Positions 42,946 to 46,315 of a stretch of 46,315 bases of DNA are shown here, piece after piece. Each line of letters opens with the position of its first letter. The stretch's first letter is position 1. This DNA comes from Dermabacter sp. (GTDB lineage Bacteria > Actinomycetota > Actinomycetes > Actinomycetales > Dermabacteraceae): assembly GCA_030538475.1 (NCBI GenBank), contig JAUNTX010000006.1, forward strand, positions 166,402-212,716. The letters run 5' to 3'. The notes under the pieces were generated by a model. That model did not search any database, had not been told where the DNA came from, and saw only the letters and a list, made by a program, of their open reading frames with translations. The position numbers and the translations under genes were made by a program.

Positions 42946-43395
42946 ATGACAGCGGAACTGCAATCTCTAGCCCGTGCCCGCGCCCGGCAGCGACTTGGGG
43001 ACGTCGACTACAAGCGCGCTCTTGTGACAGCTGCCAACGCCGGAACCACTCAGAAGCAGCTGGCCCGCATTGTTCAGGTCACCCAGTCTTCGATCTCTCA
43101 GACCCTCAGGAGCGCGGCCGCGGTCGCGTTCCCAGCTCCTGGCTTTTCGGGCGCATCTGCCTTTGAAATCTGCGAGCGGTTCGCGAGTGGGGAGATCTCG
43201 CGCGACGAACTCAAGAGGCAGCTCGTTGCGTGGGACTTCGTGCCTTTCCCAGAGCTATCCGACATGTTCGATGATGGCCCGCCCCTCCCGCCAGGAACCT
43301 GGGCCGAAGTAGAGGATGCGCTTGAATGCGGCTATCTAACCCCTGAGCTCTACGACGAGATTCTGGATGAGCGTGAAGCCTTGGGTCGCGACTGA
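42946..43395 (+). CDS. HTH-domain antitoxin of a zeta-type toxin module
   Basis: 149 aa from the ATG at 42946, with GGAGG 5 bases upstream. Residues about 34-57 (TTQKQLARIVQVTQSSISQTLRSA) form a helix-turn-helix. The C-terminal part (AFEICERFASGEISRDELKRQLVAWDFVP and later AEVEDALECGYLTPELYDEIL) is acidic and helical and may bind the toxin. It differs from the small epsilon antitoxin, so this belongs to the variant where DNA binding and neutralisation are in one protein. Ends 21 bases before the toxin gene. Codon use is less GC-rich than the flanks. Confidence 0.8.
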   Translation: MTAELQSLARARARQRLGDVDYKRALVTAANAGTTQKQLARIVQVTQSSISQTLRSAAAVAFPAPGFSGASAFEICERFASGEISRDELKRQLVAWDFVPFPELSDMFDDGPPLPPGTWAEVEDALECGYLTPELYDEILDEREALGRD

Positions 43396-43416
43396 CCGCA
43401 CAAACGTAGGTGCCTT

Positions 43417-44409
43417 GTGAACATAGACGAACTGCACGCCCACATTGCCCTCGTGCGGCAGCTCTCCAAACCTGGCGGGCCCTTGAGTATCAACGCTCCC
43501 ACCAGCACTGCAAGGATCAAAGAGTTTGCTCGGGGATCAGGAAAGGTACGTGCCGACCGCCAAGCCCTACGCAGCGAAATACGGCAACGCGCTCTCGAGC
43601 GAGCGACCTCGAACCGCCGCGCGATCATCCTGTCGGGGCCACCAGGTGCCGGGAAGAGCTCAGTCGCCAAGCTCCAACTTGTCGAGAAGAAGAAGCAGGG
43701 CCACCACTACGCGCACCTCGATAGCGATGCGTTCAAGATCGCCCTCCTTCAGGAAGCTCTGGACACAGGTACCTACGAGAGCCACATCAAGCCCGTCGAG
43801 ATCAAAGCTCTCGAGACTCTAGGGCACCACTTCTTCCCTCTCGAGTTGGCAAGCCTTGTACACACGGAGTCGAGCAGAATCCTCACAGCTGCCATCGACA
43901 AGGCAGTCCAGAGTGGACTCGACATCATGATCGAAGGTGTGGGCGCAAACGAGAAGGCCGCGCGTGCCCGGATGGTCCAACTCGAAGCAGCGGGCTACTC
44001 CGTAGAACTCCTCGATATTGAGTGCTCGCGAGACGTCAGTGAAGAAGCTATCTTCACTCGGTGGCAAGGAGAGCGCGAAGCCGCCCTCAGCCTCCCACCT
44101 CCCCGAACGCACCTCGGCGGTCGGTGGGTTCCCAGTCCTGCATTAGATCCAATCTTCCCTGTCATAGGGGGACCGAGCGCTCCAGAATCCGTCACCAACA
44201 AAGTTGCCGACGACTTCCCGAATGTCATGGCGTACCAGCTGTGGCGGCGCATGAGCGCAACGCAGGACCACCAGCTCGAGGTGGACAAGATCCGACCCGC
44301 TCGAGGTGCGCCACTCATTAATCGACAAGACTTCACGTACCCACGCTACGCATCTCATCCACCTCGCGCCGTATTCCGCATGCGCGGCCGTGGCGAACAC
44401 GAGCGATAG
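43417..44409 (+). CDS. Zeta-toxin family kinase
   Basis: 330 aa from a GTG at 43417. Walker A GPPGAGKSS (74-82) and the LDSDAFK motif (Asp102, Asp104) are those of zeta toxins, which phosphorylate UDP-N-acetylglucosamine and block cell-wall synthesis. An N-terminal ~65-residue extension precedes the kinase core; a C-terminal region (DFPNVMAYQLWRRM to the Arg-rich end) follows it. Encoded directly after its HTH antitoxin. The target nucleotide sugar is inferred from the family. Confidence 0.85.
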   Translation: MNIDELHAHIALVRQLSKPGGPLSINAPTSTARIKEFARGSGKVRADRQALRSEIRQRALERATSNRRAIILSGPPGAGKSSVAKLQLVEKKKQGHHYAHLDSDAFKIALLQEALDTGTYESHIKPVEIKALETLGHHFFPLELASLVHTESSRILTAAIDKAVQSGLDIMIEGVGANEKAARARMVQLEAAGYSVELLDIECSRDVSEEAIFTRWQGEREAALSLPPPRTHLGGRWVPSPALDPIFPVIGGPSAPESVTNKVADDFPNVMAYQLWRRMSATQDHQLEVDKIRPARGAPLINRQDFTYPRYASHPPRAVFRMRGRGEHER

Positions 44410-44543
44410 AACCACCGGGCCTGTTCCTGCGGTGATACTGACCGCGGCGCTCATCTGCGGTGGGGCGAAGAATCTGCCGCCCTTCACGCCTATAAGCGAC
44501 GGGGACGGCGTGGACGGTCTTCGCTCGAATTGGGACAGCGTGG

Positions 44544-45683
44544 CTACGAGGAGCGCGGGGTGTTCGCGGGCTGTTCCGCGCTGGCCGAGCGTGCGGCCAG
44601 CGGGAGGGCGAGGGCGCCGAGCACCGCGGGGAAGATGGTCTGTGTGAGCGTGAAGATGAGCGCCGCCGTCACGGCGTCGTCGGTCGGTGCGCCGAGCTGC
44701 ACGAGCGCCCAGGCCACGCCCACGTCGACCACGCCGATGCCGCCGGGAGTGAGGGGGATGAAGGCGAGCAGCTTGCTCAGGGCGTAGACCGCGAAGAGGG
44801 CCGTGGGGCCAATGCCCAGATCGAAGGCCCACGTGCACCACGCGATGAAGGCCGCGCCCTGCACGAGCCTCGCGACCGTGGGGGCGCCGAGGATGCGCCC
44901 GGTGGCGCCGCGCGCGTTCTCCAGTGCCATCTGGCGGGTGGCCATGACCGGGGCCGTGAGGTCCTGCGAGGGTTTCTTGAAGCCCTCGCAGAACGCGTCG
45001 TAGACCGCCTGGACACGGCCCATGAGGGAGGCGAGGAGCTTCTCGCTCCACACCACGCGGAGGATGAGCGCCACGAGGGCCACGGCGAGGATCGCGCCGA
45101 TCAGCATGGCGGCGCGCGCGCCGAGGCCGTACGGCAGGGGAGCGAAGGCGAGGGCCGCGAGGGCGAGGACGGGGATGGCGAAGGTGGCGAGCACGTCGGC
45201 CACCGAGGCCAACAGGGTGCCCGAGGCGATCCGCTGCACGGCAAGGCCCGCGCGGCGCAGGCGGCCGTAGATGACGCCGAGGGAGAGGGTAGAGCCGAAG
45301 GGGATCGCGAGCGTGATCGCCTGGGCAATCGCGTTGACCTCGACAGCGGTGCGCCACCTGACGCCGCGATAGCTGGCCTGGAAGCCGATCGAATCGACCA
45401 GGAGGGCGATGACGGCGATGGCGAGCAGGAAGCCCACCCACACGAGCGGGACCTCGCGGAAGGACGCCAAGATGCTGGCCCAGGTGGTGTCGAGGGCGGC
45501 GGGGATGAGCCACGCGATGATCGCGGCGGCGAGCGCGAACGAGGCGAGCGTGGCCACGGCCCGCATGACCTTTTGGCGCGTGGTCATCGGCGCATCGGGG
45601 GCACGGTCGGCGCCCGTGGCCGACGCTTCGGCCGGGGCCGGCGTCGAGGAGGAAGGGGCCCCGCCCCCGGGTGCAGTGTTCAT
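44544..45683 (-). CDS. YbhN/UPF0104-type membrane protein (LPG synthase TM-domain family)
   Basis: 379 aa from the ATG at 45683 with GGAAGGA upstream; the longer open frame is non-coding. After a Pro/Ala-rich cytosolic start come about eight membrane helices. SFALAAAIIAWLIPAALD, AIAQAITLAIPFGSTLSLGVIYGRLRRAG and LLAFIPLTPGGIGVVDVGVAWALVQLGA are characteristic of the lysylphosphatidylglycerol-synthase transmembrane (flippase) domain. No cytosolic transferase domain is attached, so a lipid-flippase-like role is the likely one. Confidence 0.88.
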   Translation of the reverse strand: MNTAPGGGAPSSSTPAPAEASATGADRAPDAPMTTRQKVMRAVATLASFALAAAIIAWLIPAALDTTWASILASFREVPLVWVGFLLAIAVIALLVDSIGFQASYRGVRWRTAVEVNAIAQAITLAIPFGSTLSLGVIYGRLRRAGLAVQRIASGTLLASVADVLATFAIPVLALAALAFAPLPYGLGARAAMLIGAILAVALVALILRVVWSEKLLASLMGRVQAVYDAFCEGFKKPSQDLTAPVMATRQMALENARGATGRILGAPTVARLVQGAAFIAWCTWAFDLGIGPTALFAVYALSKLLAFIPLTPGGIGVVDVGVAWALVQLGAPTDDAVTAALIFTLTQTIFPAVLGALALPLAARSASAEQPANTPRSS

Positions 45684-45810
45684 CGCCGCCCATCCTTCCA
45701 CGAGCGGCAATGATTCGGCCCCGTGATGCGTGAGAGGTTTCCTACCCCGTGATCGGGACCAGCGGCGCCCGATACGTTTATTTGTCTCACCCCCTCCGTA
45801 CAGTGGAGGC

Positions 45811-46146
45811 ATGTACACGTTGATGACTGTTTTCGTTTTCCTGCACATCCTCTGCTGGGCCGCAGCGTTTGGCATGTGGCTGGCCGCCGTCCGCACCAAG
45901 CAGCCGGTCAAGGGCATGGCGCACGCGGCCGCGGCCGCGCCCGTGTTCGGTCTCATCGCCGCCATCATCGGCATTGTGGGCAACCTCGGTGTGGATCACG
46001 TGAGTGTCGGCATCAAGTTCGTCCTGTCCGTCATCGTGGCGATCTTCGCCTTCATTGCCATCGCGAAGCGGGAGAACACGAACCCCGTGATCTGGTACGG
46101 CATCCCCGTGGGCATCATCATCAACATGCTCGTGGCCCTGTTCTAG
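45811..46146 (+). CDS. Small four-helix membrane protein, unknown function
   Basis: 111 aa from the ATG at 45811. Helices: LMTVFVFLHILCWAAAFGMWLAAV, AHAAAAAPVFGLIAAIIGIVG, VGIKFVLSVIVAIFAFIAIA and PVIWYGIPVGIIINMLVALF. GGAGG lies only one base before this ATG, too close for normal initiation; TTG 45820 or ATG 45823 would have spacings of 10 and 13. No family recognised. Divergent from the flippase-like gene. Confidence 0.75.
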   Translation: MYTLMTVFVFLHILCWAAAFGMWLAAVRTKQPVKGMAHAAAAAPVFGLIAAIIGIVGNLGVDHVSVGIKFVLSVIVAIFAFIAIAKRENTNPVIWYGIPVGIIINMLVALF

Positions 46147-46225
46147 GCCGCGACTGTTCTACGATCACCCCTGTGCGGGCGCTGCCACCCGCCGCGCCCC
46201 CGTGTGAAAGGACTGTGCGCCCTCC

Positions 46226-46315
46226 ATGTCTTCGCTCTTCGATGACTTCTCGCTTCCCGCAGCCTTCTCCTCGCTCGATGGCGTGAGGCAGAAAGGCCGC
46301 GAGGGGGCCGACGAC
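46226..46315 (+). CDS. Start of a gene running off the right edge, possibly a UvrD/PcrA-type helicase
   Basis: ATG at 46226 with AAAGGA about 14 bases upstream opens a frame that stays open to the window end (30 codons). It begins MSSLFDDFSLPAAFSSLDGV. Actinobacterial PcrA/UvrD helicases often start with a similar S-LFD-L--P segment, but 30 residues are not enough to be sure. Confidence 0.45.
   Translation, partial: MSSLFDDFSLPAAFSSLDGVRQKGREGADD

Noticed and set aside
42839..44543. Insertion-sequence or transposon ends around the toxin-antitoxin module
   Set aside because: No terminal inverted repeats, target duplication or transposase found by eye.

Overview
This window comes from a high-GC actinobacterial chromosome. 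Evidence: very GC-rich third codon positions, purine genes in the mycobacterial-type order (SCP-like protein, purF, purM, DUF3073), a DUF3151 gene, leaderless-looking starts and many 4-nt ATGA/GTGA gene overlaps. An anaerobic ribonucleotide reductase suggests a facultative or strict anaerobe, possibly an Actinomyces-like organism; that last placement is a guess. I saw no transposase, integrase, tRNA or rRNA gene, and no gene-free stretch over 300 bases.

Positions 1-10293 hold a complete type I-E CRISPR-Cas system read leftwards: cas3, cse1, cse2, cas7e, cas5e, cas6e, cas1, cas2, then an array of 19 visible repeats that continues past the left edge. Divergent from cas3 is an anaerobic RNR operon (nrdD-nrdG) with two NrdR-type boxes, a structured 5' leader and a short upstream ORF.

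Positions 13433-17424 encode a four-cysteine lipoprotein, a membrane-fusion protein with an apparent one-base frameshift, and a MacB-like ABC efflux protein. Positions 17522-23841 (minus strand) form a compact Opp/Nik-type import operon of fused double ATPase, MFS transporter, binding lipoprotein and fused double permease. It is preceded by a strong promoter overlapped by a Zur-like palindrome and is divergent from a TetR gene. The gene set resembles opine-metallophore export/import systems (Cnt type), but no biosynthesis genes are present here. I regard this as the most interesting system in the window.

Positions 23972-26256 are tetR and a HerA/DUF853 ATPase, overlapping by 4 nt. A NarL-type two-component system follows (minus strand), divergent from a DUF418 membrane protein and then a second efflux set (MFP, ATPase, permease; 29721-32811), whose permease has an extracytoplasmic domain with deviating codon use. 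Positions 32927-35817 (minus strand) carry gpmA, dtd and an APH-fold kinase-like protein. Positions 35898-41465 are core metabolism: DUF3151, purA, SCP-like protein, small membrane protein, purF, purM, and DUF3073 on the other strand.

The right end has an alpha/beta hydrolase, a lower-GC-looking HTH-antitoxin/zeta-kinase toxin module with a promoter overlapped by an inverted repeat, a YbhN-type membrane protein, a small membrane protein, and the first 30 codons of another gene.
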